DNA from: Actinomycetes bacterium
GTDB taxonomy: Bacteria > Actinomycetota > Acidimicrobiia > Acidimicrobiales > RAAP-2
Direction: 5' to 3'
Length of the DNA stretch: 9,376 bases
Assembly (NCBI GenBank): GCA_021826655.1
Contig: JAKAZC010000090.1
Coordinates: forward strand, 1 to 9,376
How positions within the stretch are numbered: position 1 is the first letter of the stretch; each line of letters starts with the position of its first letter. Below the pieces are notes generated by a model. The model did not search any database, was not told the DNA's origin, and saw only the letters and a list, made by a program, of their open reading frames with translations. The translations under genes were made by a program, and so were the position numbers. Below, one piece after another: positions 1 to 6,222 of the stretch.

Positions 1-1
1 A

Positions 2-715
2 TCTGACGACGTGATCGCCGTGGTGGCCACCGGTGGCACCACCAACGCGGGCATCATCGATGACCTCGACGGCGTGGCCGACGTGGCCGAGGAGCGCCGG
101 CTCTGGTTCCACGTGGACGGGGCGTACGGGGCCGCCGCCCTGTTCGCACCTTCGGCACGAGCGCGGTTCCGCGGCATCGAGCGCGTCGATTCGTTCGTGG
201 TCGACCCCCACAAGTGGCTGTTCGCCCCCTTCGACTGTGCCGCGCTCCTCTACCGAGAGCCGCGCCTGGCCAAAGCCGTGCACGCCCAGGACGCCTCGTA
301 CCTGGAGGTCCTCCACACCGACGCCCCCGAGGAGTGGAACCCGAGCGACTACGCCTTCCACCTCACCCGCCGGGCCCGGGGTATGCCGCTGTGGTTCTCT
401 CTCGCCGTCAACGGGACCGACGCCTACCGCGACGCGGTCGAGACGGTCCTCGCCGTGACCCAGCGGGTGGCCGATCTGATCGAGTCCACCCCTCACCTCG
501 AGCTCGTCCGGCGACCCGAGCTGTCGGTGGTGCTGTTCCGACGGACGGGCTGGGACAAGGCCGACTACGAGGCGTGGTCGGACCGGCTCCTGGCCGAGCA
601 GATCGGCTTCGTGGTGCACACCAGCTGGGAGGGCGAGCCGGTCGGGCGCCTGGCGCTGCTCCACCCGGACACCACCTTCGAGCTGGTCGGCGACATCCTG
701 GCCACCACGGCCTGA
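2..715 (+). CDS. PLP-dependent group II amino acid decarboxylase, 3' part (5' end outside window)
   Basis: The reading frame is open from the left edge (S-D-D-V before the GTG at 11), so this is the C-terminal ~237 residues of a ~450-500 aa enzyme; the GTG is internal. Landmarks of the pyridoxal-dependent decarboxylase family (Pyridoxal_deC) are in order: a TGGTTNAG stretch near the start; HVDGAYG, whose Asp (codon 116-118) pairs with the pyridine nitrogen of PLP; and DSFVVDPHKW, whose Lys (codon 212-214) forms the Schiff base. The C-terminal small domain follows (LSVVLFRR, then a closing RLALLHPDTTFELV). The family decarboxylates L-amino acids such as aromatic amino acids, glutamate or diaminobutyrate in the cytoplasm. 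The substrate cannot be called because the N-terminal substrate loop is outside the window. The gene ends tail-to-tail with a decayed regulator, and no operon partner is visible. Confidence 0.9.
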   Translation, partial: SDDVIAVVATGGTTNAGIIDDLDGVADVAEERRLWFHVDGAYGAAALFAPSARARFRGIERVDSFVVDPHKWLFAPFDCAALLYREPRLAKAVHAQDASYLEVLHTDAPEEWNPSDYAFHLTRRARGMPLWFSLAVNGTDAYRDAVETVLAVTQRVADLIESTPHLELVRRPELSVVLFRRTGWDKADYEAWSDRLLAEQIGFVVHTSWEGEPVGRLALLHPDTTFELVGDILATTA

Positions 716-756
716 GCACCCCCGGCCGGCACCGGGCCGCGCACCGGCGCGGGCAT

Positions 757-1171
757 CAATCGGGCGTCGGATTCCTCGCGCACCTGGGCCGCCTCGGCGT
801 GACGGAGCGGGCCCACAGGTCCACCCACAGCGCGCCGAGGCCGGGGCATCCGACATCGGCCGGCGCGTTGAGGGCGGTGTCGATCGGTTCTTCGAGGCGG
901 GCGCGCCGGAGACGACGGCCATGCGCCGGAATCCACGGTCGTACCAGAGGTCCTCGGCCAGCCGGACCGCTTCGGTCAGCAGGTCGTCCTCGGTCCGGAA
1001 GTAGTGGATGACCAGGGACGGGCCGGCTCCGGCACGGTCGGCAACGTCGGCGATCCGCGCATCGGCGAAGCCGCGCTCGGCGATCACGTCGAGGGCAGAC
1101 CGGAGCATCTCGCGGCGGCGGATGTCGACCTGCCCGTCACCTGCATCCCGAGCCACGCCGTCGCCCACCAC
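757..1171 (-). pseudogene. TetR-family transcriptional regulator, frameshifted and truncated remnant
   Basis: Read on the minus strand from a GTG-GTG start (1171 or 1168, preceded by a GGAGAG stretch), the first ~90 residues form a clear TetR N-terminal DNA-binding domain: RRREMLRSALDVIAERGF, then DARIADVADRAGAGPS and LVIHYFRTEDDLLTEAV (helix-turn-helix and following helices), then LAEDLWYDRGFRRMAV. Near 897-903 the homology moves to another frame (ARLEEPIDTALNAP ... LGALWVDLWARS), which reaches a TGA at 756-758. Near 808-815 it moves again to the third frame (LRHAEAAQVREESDARL). The pieces join in family order, as expected for one gene with two indels. Continuous similarity stops at about 757, giving ~138 residues where ~190-200 are usual, so most of the ligand/dimer domain is missing. 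The first frame stays open through antisense of the decarboxylase, but that sequence does not look like protein. It may once have repressed the divergent mscR (inference). Two sequencing errors are an alternative for the frame changes but not for the missing end. Confidence 0.72.
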
Positions 1172-1341
1172 CGTCCCCCGCTCTCCCGTGCGGCCGGGGC
1201 GGATCGACCGTCGGTCCTCACCTGCGGACGGCCCGCCGGCAACCCGCCGCTCCACCTACCAGCACGTCGGCCGGGCGGCCGGAGCGCGATCGCGTCGGGG
1301 CCGGATCAGTGGACCCCCGAGGTCCCCGCCGGCCGCGCCGT

Positions 1342-1354
1342 GCCACACTGTGGC
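1342..1354. promoter_or_regulatory. 13-bp palindrome overlapping a possible mscR promoter -10
   Basis: GCCACA-C-TGTGGC has perfect 6-bp arms around one central base, 33 bp upstream of the mscR ATG. The segment CACACT (1344-1349) inside it is a one-mismatch fit to the actinobacterial -10 consensus TANNNT, but I see no convincing -35 hexamer. A palindrome over a -10, between a divergent TetR-type gene and its neighbour, is where a repressor operator would lie. The binding protein is unknown and function is inferred only from position and symmetry. Confidence 0.35.
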
Positions 1355-1386
1355 GGGTCCGACCCGGCGAGTGACAGGAGTGGCGC

Positions 1387-2472
1387 ATGGCATCGGAGGT
1401 CCGAGGTGTGGTGGCGACGGCCGTGGGCGAACCGGTCCGGGTGCTGACGATCGTGGTCCCCGACCCGGGCCCGGGCGAGGCCGTGGTCGCGGTCCAGGCC
1501 TGCGGGGTGTGCCACACGGACCTGCACTACCGGGAGGGCGGCATCAACGACGAGTTCCCGTTCGTGTTGGGCCACGAGGCGGCGGGCATGGTCGAGGCCG
1601 TGGGGCCCGACGTGACCTCGGTGGCCCCCGGCGACTTCGTGGTCCTCAATTGGCGCGCAGTCTGCGGCGAGTGCCGCTCATGCCGCCGAGGCCGGCCCCA
1701 GTACTGCTTCGCCACCCACAACGCGACCCAGCCGATGACGCTGGTCGACGGGACCCCGCTCACACCCGCACTCGGGATCGGGGCCTTCGCCGACAAGACC
1801 CTCGTGGCCGCAGGCCAGTGCACCAAGGTCGACCCGTCGGCCCGGCCGGAGGCCGTCGGGCTGCTCGGCTGCGGGGTGATGGCCGGGCTCGGCTCGGCCC
1901 TCCTCACCGGCGGAGTCGGCACCGGCGACTCGGTGGCCGTCTTCGGGTGCGGCGGCGTGGGCTGCGCGGCCGTCGCCGGTGCCGTCCTGGCCGGCGCCTC
2001 GACGGTGATCGCGGTGGATCTCGACCCCCGCAAGCTCGAACTCGCCCGCCAGTTCGGAGCCACCGCCGTGGTCGACGCCTCGACCGAGGAACCGGTGGCG
2101 GCCATTCGGGCGCTCACCGGCGGCGACGGGGCAGACGTCTGCATCGAGGCGGTAGGACACCCGAAGGTCTTGGAGCAGGCGTTCTACGCCCGGGACCTGG
2201 CCGGCACCGTGGTGCAGGTCGGGGTACCCACGCCGGACATGCGGATCGACCTGCCGATGATCGACTTCTTCGGCCGGGGCGGGAGGCTCCTGCCGTCCTG
2301 GTACGGGGACTGCCTCCCCAGCCGGGACTTCCCGAAGCTCGTCGACCTCTACCTGCAGGGCCGCCTCGACCTCGACCGGTTCGTCAGCGAGACGATCGGG
2401 CTGGACGACGTGGACGAGGCCTTCCGTCGGATGGAGCGCGGTGAGGTGCTCCGCTCGGTCGTCGTCCTCTGA
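1387..2472 (+). CDS. mscR: S-(hydroxymethyl)mycothiol dehydrogenase / S-nitrosomycothiol reductase MscR
   Basis: A 361-aa zinc-dependent, NAD-linked medium-chain alcohol dehydrogenase of the class III type. It oxidises the mycothiol-formaldehyde adduct to S-formylmycothiol and, in characterised relatives, reduces S-nitrosomycothiol. It is cytoplasmic and protects against formaldehyde and nitric oxide. Visible residues: catalytic zinc ligands C42 (GVCHTD), H63-E64 (LGHEAAG) and C162 (LLGCGVMAG); structural zinc cysteines C93, C96, C99 and C107; Rossmann motif FGCGGVG at 186-192 with the NAD-ribose acid D211. Stretches such as [32 protein letters not shown] and [13 protein letters not shown] PSWYGDCLP match mycobacterial MscR as I remember it, as does the length. 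The start has a good Shine-Dalgarno, AGGAG at 1376-1380, six bases before the ATG. It is transcribed alone: the next gene is convergent, and upstream is a decayed TetR gene in divergent orientation. Confidence 0.93.
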   Translation: MASEVRGVVATAVGEPVRVLTIVVPDPGPGEAVVAVQACGVCHTDLHYREGGINDEFPFVLGHEAAGMVEAVGPDVTSVAPGDFVVLNWRAVCGECRSCRRGRPQYCFATHNATQPMTLVDGTPLTPALGIGAFADKTLVAAGQCTKVDPSARPEAVGLLGCGVMAGLGSALLTGGVGTGDSVAVFGCGGVGCAAVAGAVLAGASTVIAVDLDPRKLELARQFGATAVVDASTEEPVAAIRALTGGDGADVCIEAVGHPKVLEQAFYARDLAGTVVQVGVPTPDMRIDLPMIDFFGRGGRLLPSWYGDCLPSRDFPKLVDLYLQGRLDLDRFVSETIGLDDVDEAFRRMERGEVLRSVVVL

Positions 2473-2486
2473 CCGACCGGGGTCGG
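2473..2486. terminator. Short hairpin between convergent genes
   Basis: Directly after the mscR stop codon, CCGAC (2473-2477) pairs with GTCGG (2482-2486) around a 4-base loop. It lies in the 30-bp gap between two gene ends facing each other, so it could act in both directions. There is no T-run, and short GC hairpins arise easily by chance at this composition, so support is modest. Confidence 0.33.
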
Positions 2487-2502
2487 GCGGGACGGATCAG
2501 GT

Positions 2503-2955
2503 TCAGAGGTAGCCGGCGGCGATCTCCTCGATCCACCAGGCGGGTGCCGCGTTCATGAGCGTCGACAGGTCCCAGTAGTCCCACCACCGGACGATCGAGC
2601 CTCCCGACAGCTCCTGGACCGACACGAACGGGAGTGTGACCTCTTCGCCGGTGTGCCACCGCCACGTCTCGGCGTGCTCGGTGACCACGGTGTCGCCCTC
2701 GGCGACCATCAGGCGCAGCCGGTGCTCGTAGCCGCAGATCTTCTCGAGGCCGAGTCGCAGACGGGCCACCACCTGCTCGGGTCCCCGGGCGACGTCGTCG
2801 GCCGGCGAGGGTACGTCGGTGTACTCACTGTCGGCCGTGAAGAACGACGCGATGCCGTCCCAGTCCCGTGCGTAGAGGGTGGCCCAGAATTCCTGGACCC
2901 GTTCCTTGTTCGACGCAGTGGTGTCGGACGTCGTGCGCTCTGCCATGGGCGCCAT
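2503..2955 (-). CDS. SnoaL / NTF2-like family protein (limonene-epoxide-hydrolase-type fold)
   Basis: A ~150-aa single-domain protein of the cone-shaped NTF2-like superfamily. Features: the opening helix NKERVQEFWATLYARDWDGI; the FFTADSEYTDVPSP strand-loop; the GPEQVVARL helix; a mid-strand HRLRLMVAEGDTVVTEHAETW; and a final-strand signature ending IVRWWDYWDL (residues ~121-130). The D-Y-W-D ending recalls the 'RDYFD' region that carries a catalytic Asp in limonene-1,2-epoxide hydrolase, so small hydrophobic ligand binding or hydrolase/isomerase activity is possible. The substrate is unknown. The frame continues upstream to 3132, but that extension is low-complexity and crosses the start of the divergent gene. 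I chose the ATG at 2955; the ATG at 2946 (MAERTTSDT) is equally plausible. Neither has a clear Shine-Dalgarno, so translation may be leaderless. It is convergent with mscR and divergent from the small gene at 3074. Confidence 0.85.
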   Translation of the reverse strand: MAPMAERTTSDTTASNKERVQEFWATLYARDWDGIASFFTADSEYTDVPSPADDVARGPEQVVARLRLGLEKICGYEHRLRLMVAEGDTVVTEHAETWRWHTGEEVTLPFVSVQELSGGSIVRWWDYWDLSTLMNAAPAWWIEEIAAGYL

Positions 2956-3030
2956 GTTCGCACGACGGGACCGGTGCTGCCGGGACGGCCCCGCATCGCC
3001 GGGCGGGCAGGCGGCAACCGGCGGCTCACC

Positions 3031-3036
3031 TACGAT
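3031..3036 (+). promoter_or_regulatory. Possible -10 box (TACGAT) for the 89-aa gene
   Basis: TACGAT fits the actinobacterial TANNNT -10 consensus and sits 37 bp before the ATG, in the 118-bp gap between two divergent genes. It would give a leader of about 30 bases that includes the Shine-Dalgarno. No clear -35 element is visible, so this is a positional suggestion. Confidence 0.3.
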
Positions 3037-3073
3037 GGGCATCCGGCAGACAGCCGAGACCACGGAGGCCGGA

Positions 3074-3343
3074 ATGACCGACGGGATCAAACTCGACTCA
3101 CACCATCGCAAGACGGTGGAGAAGCTCTTCACTCACCCCACCAGCCACAACATCCAGTGGCACGACGTGCTGTCCCTGCTCCAGGCCGTTGCACAGATCG
3201 ACGACGTCAAGGAGGGCCGCTACAAGATCACGCTCGGCCCCGAGACACAGACGATCGACGCCCCGCGGGGTCCGGACGTCGACACGCAGATGGTCGTGGA
3301 CCTGCGCCGGATGCTGAAGGGCGCCGGCATCGCACCCGACTGA
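3074..3343 (+). CDS. Conserved-type small hypothetical protein, 89 aa
   Basis: I do not recognise a function. The protein is compact, charged and His-rich near the start (LDSHHRKTVEKLF, then HPTSHNIQWHDVLSLL), followed by a short two-strand-like segment (GRYKITLGPETQTID) and a terminal helix DTQMVVDLRRMLKGAG. I recall similar ~90-aa proteins annotated only as hypothetical in many actinobacteria, sometimes compared with the HicA fold. There is no signal peptide, membrane segment or Cys pair, so it should be cytoplasmic. The frame is open upstream to 2879, but the ATG at 3074 has a strong Shine-Dalgarno, GGAGG at 3064-3068, five bases away, and the upstream part is composition-driven. It is monocistronic, divergent from the SnoaL-like gene and convergent with the crotonase gene 25 bp downstream. 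A HicA-type toxin is doubtful because no antitoxin gene is adjacent. Confidence 0.85.
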   Translation: MTDGIKLDSHHRKTVEKLFTHPTSHNIQWHDVLSLLQAVAQIDDVKEGRYKITLGPETQTIDAPRGPDVDTQMVVDLRRMLKGAGIAPD

Positions 3344-3349
3344 TTCCGT

Positions 3350-3365
3350 GCCGGCGGGGCCCGGC
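3350..3365. terminator. Short GC hairpin between convergent genes
   Basis: GCCGG (3350-3354) pairs with CCGGC (3361-3365) around six bases, in the 25-bp gap between the stops of the 89-aa gene and the crotonase gene. There is no T-tract. It could help terminate both transcripts, but a 5-bp GC stem is weak evidence in DNA this GC-rich. Confidence 0.28.
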
Positions 3366-3368
3366 GGA

Positions 3369-4214
3369 TCAGCCCTGCTGGGTCGACCCCCGCTCGATGA
3401 TCCCGTCCCGGCGGGCCTCGAACGCCGCTGCGTCGAACCGCTCTCCCATCCACCGGCGCGACCACCGCGCCTCGTCCCGGTAGGACTCCTCGTCGCCCCG
3501 GTGGCCCAACGCCTCGTACATGGCCCGCACCTCGGCCACGGCGTCCGGGGCCGACTCGGCGATGGCGTCGGCCAGTGCGAACGACCGCGTGAGCAGCTCC
3601 TCGTGGGGAACGACCTCGTTGACCAGGCCCCAGGCGCAGGCCGTGGTCGCGTCGATGAAATTCCCGGTCAGGGAGAGCTGTCGGGCCCGGTTGATGCCGA
3701 TGAGCCGGGGCAGGCGGATGGTCATTCCCCCGGCGGGCATGACCCCGACCCGGGCGTGGGTGTCGGCGAAGGTGGCCCGTTCCGAGGCGATGAGGAAGTC
3801 GCAGCCGAGCGCGAGCTCCAGCCCGCCGGTCACCGCCGGCCCGTTGACGGCGCCGATCCGGGGCGTGGCGGTCGCGGGGGTGAGCCCACGGTGGATCCGC
3901 GGCACCCCGCCACCTTCGCCGTCCCCGCCGGCCCGGGGAGCCTCGGCCACGTCACGGTAGGTGCGGGCGAGGTCCTTCAGGTCCAGACCGGCGCAGAATG
4001 CCGGGTCCCGGCCGGTCAGCACGACCACGGCGACGTCAGGATCGGCGTCCGCCTCGGCCAGTGCGCTCGCCAACCCGCCGATCATGCCGGCGGTGAGCGC
4101 GTTTCGGGCCTCGGGGCGGTCCAGTACGACGAGTGTCGCTGCGCCGTGACGTTCCGTGGTGATCACCACCCCCTTGCTACCACCGCTCGCCGCACCTCGT
4201 GCCGACCGAGGCAC
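3369..4214 (-). CDS. Enoyl-CoA hydratase/isomerase family protein (crotonase fold)
   Basis: A crotonase-superfamily enzyme acting on acyl-CoA thioesters, most likely in beta-oxidation or degradation of an aromatic or terpenoid acid. Motifs, numbered from the GTG at 4214: LDRPEARNAL (31-40); oxyanion-hole strand FCAGLDLKDL (73-82); second oxyanion/active-site segment GGLELALGCDF (130-140) with E133 matching the first catalytic Glu of rat hydratase (E144); then FADTHARVGVMPAGG (149-163). At the second catalytic Glu (rat E164) this protein has H153, so it may not be a classical hydratase. As I recall, the 'FADTHARVG' form is shared by a whole group of actinobacterial EchA proteins. The start is uncertain: typical members begin near VITTERHG, which would be the GTG codons at 4169 or 4166 after an AAGGGG. 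The 4214 GTG lies inside an inverted repeat and lacks a well-placed Shine-Dalgarno. It is divergent from the dehydrogenase-hydrolase operon. Confidence 0.92.
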   Translation of the reverse strand: MPRSARGAASGGSKGVVITTERHGAATLVVLDRPEARNALTAGMIGGLASALAEADADPDVAVVVLTGRDPAFCAGLDLKDLARTYRDVAEAPRAGGDGEGGGVPRIHRGLTPATATPRIGAVNGPAVTGGLELALGCDFLIASERATFADTHARVGVMPAGGMTIRLPRLIGINRARQLSLTGNFIDATTACAWGLVNEVVPHEELLTRSFALADAIAESAPDAVAEVRAMYEALGHRGDEESYRDEARWSRRWMGERFDAAAFEARRDGIIERGSTQQG

Positions 4215-4238
4215 CGGGGACCGTAGTCCCCCGTGCCT
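4209..4238. promoter_or_regulatory. 30-bp near-perfect inverted repeat in a divergent promoter gap (candidate operator)
   Basis: Arms AGGCAC-C-GGGGAC (4209-4221) and GTCCCC-C-GTGCCT (4226-4238) are fully complementary except one C/C mismatch, around a central CGTA. The site is between the divergent crotonase and 2-hydroxyacid dehydrogenase genes, ending 18 bp before the dehydrogenase ATG. A possible -10 (CAAGAT, 4241-4246) follows immediately. As DNA it resembles an operator for a dimeric regulator. As minus-strand RNA it would fold into a hairpin with an extra-stable C(UACG)G tetraloop. The left arm covers the 4214 GTG, favouring the downstream crotonase start. Confidence 0.55.
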
Positions 4239-4255
4239 GACAAGATGAGCGGGCC

Positions 4256-5248
4256 ATGCTCATCCTCTGCACCTCGGTGGCCTTCGACAACTTCGGTAGC
4301 CAGCTCGCCCGCCCCGGACTCGAGTGGCTGACCATGGAGGCCGACGGCAGCCTCCTCGACGGGTCGGGCGCGGGCATCCCCTGGTCGGAGGCACGCCCCG
4401 AGGTGGCCTGGGGCACGTCCGACCTGTTCCGCGAGGGCGCACCGGTGGGCGCCTTCTTCCGCCTCCTGGTGGAGTGTTCCTCCCTCCGGTGGTTCCAGTC
4501 GCCCGCCGCCGGCTACGACGCCGAGCCCTTCGGACTCCTCGCCCGGCGCGGGGTGCGGGTCTGCAACGCCCACGTCAACAGCCTGCCGATCGCCGAATTC
4601 GTGCTGCGCTCGGTCCTGGACGAGTTCCAGGGCGCCGAGGTGTGGCGACGCCAGCAGGACGAGGCCTCGTGGCGGATCCACGACTGGCGGGAGGTGTCGG
4701 GGACGACGTGGCTGGTCGTCGGACTCGGCCACATCGGAAGCGCGGTGGCCGTCCGGGCGCGTGCCCTGGGGGCCCGCGTGATCGGCTGCAGACGGACCCC
4801 GTCGCCGGACGACCCGACCGACCGCACGGTGACGCCGGACCACCTGCTCGACGTGGTGGGCGAGGCCGACGTGGTGGTCCTTTCGGCGCCGGCCGGCCCG
4901 ACGACCGACCGCCTGGTCGGAACCGGGTTCCTGGCCGCCATGAAGCCGCACAGCATGATCGTCAACGTGGGTCGCGGATCGCTCATCGACGAGCCTGCGC
5001 TGCTGGCCGCGCTCGACACCGGTATCCCGGTGGCGGCCGCACTCGACGTCTTCGCCACCGAGCCGCTGCCACCCGGCCACCCGTTCTGGACGCACCCCCG
5101 GGTCCGGGTCACCCCGCACAACGCAGCGGGAGGCTTCGGCCGGTTCGGGCGCCAGGCCGACCTCTTCGACGCCAACCTCGACCGCTACCTTGCCGGAGAA
5201 CCCCTCGGGCACGACGTGACCGACGCCATCAAGGAGCACCATCCGTGA
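4256..5248 (+). CDS. D-isomer-specific 2-hydroxyacid dehydrogenase family protein
   Basis: A 330-aa oxidoreductase interconverting a 2-oxoacid and a D-2-hydroxyacid with NAD(P)H in the cytoplasm. The Rossmann motif is GLGHIG at 156-161. The catalytic triad of the family is complete: R240 (VNVGRGSLID), E269 (DVFATEPLP) and H288 (VTPHNAAGG). After the second strand of the nucleotide fold it has C-R-R (178-180); basic residues here often mean NADP(H) preference (inference). The N-terminal ~100 residues are less conserved but contain the usual LRWFQSPAAGYD stretch. The specific substrate (glyoxylate, hydroxypyruvate, phenylpyruvate or other) cannot be read from the sequence. No good Shine-Dalgarno precedes the ATG, and CAAGAT lies 9 bases upstream, so the mRNA may be leaderless or nearly so. 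Its TGA overlaps the GTG of the alpha/beta hydrolase gene, so the two are one operon. Confidence 0.92.
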   Translation: MLILCTSVAFDNFGSQLARPGLEWLTMEADGSLLDGSGAGIPWSEARPEVAWGTSDLFREGAPVGAFFRLLVECSSLRWFQSPAAGYDAEPFGLLARRGVRVCNAHVNSLPIAEFVLRSVLDEFQGAEVWRRQQDEASWRIHDWREVSGTTWLVVGLGHIGSAVAVRARALGARVIGCRRTPSPDDPTDRTVTPDHLLDVVGEADVVVLSAPAGPTTDRLVGTGFLAAMKPHSMIVNVGRGSLIDEPALLAALDTGIPVAAALDVFATEPLPPGHPFWTHPRVRVTPHNAAGGFGRFGRQADLFDANLDRYLAGEPLGHDVTDAIKEHHP

Positions 5249-6168
5249 CCGACGGAACCCCTGACTACCTCCCGATCCCCGATGCTCCGTCCTGGTTCGC
5301 GCGGGCCCTGGACGTCCCCCGCGGCGACCTCGTGGTCGACGTCGACGGGTGCGCCGTCCACGCCCTTACCTTCGGCCGCCCGGGGACACGCGGCCTCGTG
5401 TTCGTCCACGGCGGCGGGGCCCATGCCCACTGGTGGACGCACGTGGCCGCCGCGTTCAGCGACGAGTTCCGGGTGGTGTGCGTCGACCTGTCCGGTCACG
5501 GCGACAGCGGGCACCGGAAGTCGTACTCGCTCGAACAGTGGACCGACGAGGTCGTGGCGGTGTCAGGGGCCGGGGACATTTCCGGTCCCCCGGTGGTGAT
5601 CGGACACTCGATGGGCGGATTCGTGACCATCGGGACGGCCGCCCGGCACCCCGAACGGGTCAGTGGCGCCATCGTCTGCGACTCGCCGGTGACCGAGCCC
5701 GACCCCGAGATCGCCTCGTACCGGCTGAAGGAGGCGTTCGGCCGGCCGCGGGTGTACGCGTCACCGGAGGACGCGATCGCGCACTTCCGCACCGTACCGG
5801 CTCAGGACCACTATCTCGACTTCGTGATGGACCACGTCGCCCACCGGTCGGTACGGCCCGTCGACGGGGGCTACCAGTGGAAGTTCGACCGCGACGTCTT
5901 CGCCCAGTTCGGTGGCGGGATGCGGAGTGTCGCCCTCCCCTACCTGTCGCGCGTGCGGTGCCGGCTCGCGCTCCTCCGGTCCGAGTACGGGCTGGTCACC
6001 CGGGACATCGGTCGCTTCATGTACGACGAGCTCGGACGGGTGGCACCGGTGTTCGAACTCCCCGAGGCGGGGCACCACGCGATGCTCGATCAGCCGCTCA
6101 TCCTGCTCACGGCGCTGCGCGCCCTGCTGGCCGACTGGGACCATTCCGAACCTCGACGGCGCGACTGA
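5245..6168 (+). CDS. Alpha/beta hydrolase fold protein
   Basis: A 307-aa cytoplasmic hydrolase (no signal peptide). Fold landmarks: oxyanion-hole loop FVHGGGAHAHWW (53-64); VDLSGHGDSG (80-89); nucleophile elbow GHSMGG with S122; and catalytic H277 in EAGHHAMLDQP. The acid is less certain: E247 in LLRSEYGLVT is at the expected end of a late strand, where Asp is more usual, and D254 is the alternative. The segment between ~150 and 235 is a helical cap that should set substrate choice. The substrate is unknown; esterase, lactonase and C-C hydrolase activities all occur in this family. The GTG start overlaps the upstream stop as GTGA, with AAGGAG at 5231-5236 eight bases before it, so translation is coupled to the 2-hydroxyacid dehydrogenase. 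The shared operon suggests consecutive steps in one pathway (inference). Confidence 0.92.
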   Translation: MTDGTPDYLPIPDAPSWFARALDVPRGDLVVDVDGCAVHALTFGRPGTRGLVFVHGGGAHAHWWTHVAAAFSDEFRVVCVDLSGHGDSGHRKSYSLEQWTDEVVAVSGAGDISGPPVVIGHSMGGFVTIGTAARHPERVSGAIVCDSPVTEPDPEIASYRLKEAFGRPRVYASPEDAIAHFRTVPAQDHYLDFVMDHVAHRSVRPVDGGYQWKFDRDVFAQFGGGMRSVALPYLSRVRCRLALLRSEYGLVTRDIGRFMYDELGRVAPVFELPEAGHHAMLDQPLILLTALRALLADWDHSEPRRRD

Positions 6169-6184
6169 CGCTGTGCACCCGGTC

Positions 6185-6205
6185 GGCCGCCGGTCGACGG
6201 CGGTC
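6185..6205. terminator. Hairpin between convergent genes, possible bidirectional terminator
   Basis: GGCCGCCG (6185-6192) pairs with CGGCGGTC (6198-6205) around GTCGA, an 8-bp stem with one G-T pair. It is centred in the 54-bp gap between the hydrolase stop and the stop of the secreted protein gene. No T-tract follows on either side, as is common for actinobacterial terminators, so activity is plausible rather than shown. Confidence 0.45.
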
Positions 6206-6222
6206 CGCTGTGACGACGCCGG

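Noticed and set aside
2..740. Minus-strand frame left open from the TetR start through the decarboxylase gene
   Set aside because: It stays open because antisense frames of GC-rich genes rarely hit stops. The translation after about 900 has no TetR character.
1008..2444. 478-codon open frame overlapping mscR on the same strand
   Set aside because: Arg/Pro/Gly-rich translation with no family motifs; it is the out-of-frame shadow of mscR in GC-rich DNA.
2956..3132. 59-codon N-terminal extension of the SnoaL-like protein
   Set aside because: It would cross the start and Shine-Dalgarno of the divergent 89-aa gene, and its sequence is unlike the family.
3074..3343. HicA toxin of a toxin-antitoxin pair
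   Set aside because: No HicB-like or other small antitoxin frame is adjacent, and both neighbours are in the opposite orientation and clearly other families.
4324..5244. N-terminal extension of the alpha/beta hydrolase frame through the dehydrogenase gene
   Set aside because: The extension is an Arg/Pro-rich shadow of the dehydrogenase. The GTG at 5245 with AAGGAG upstream and a GTGA overlap is the sensible start.
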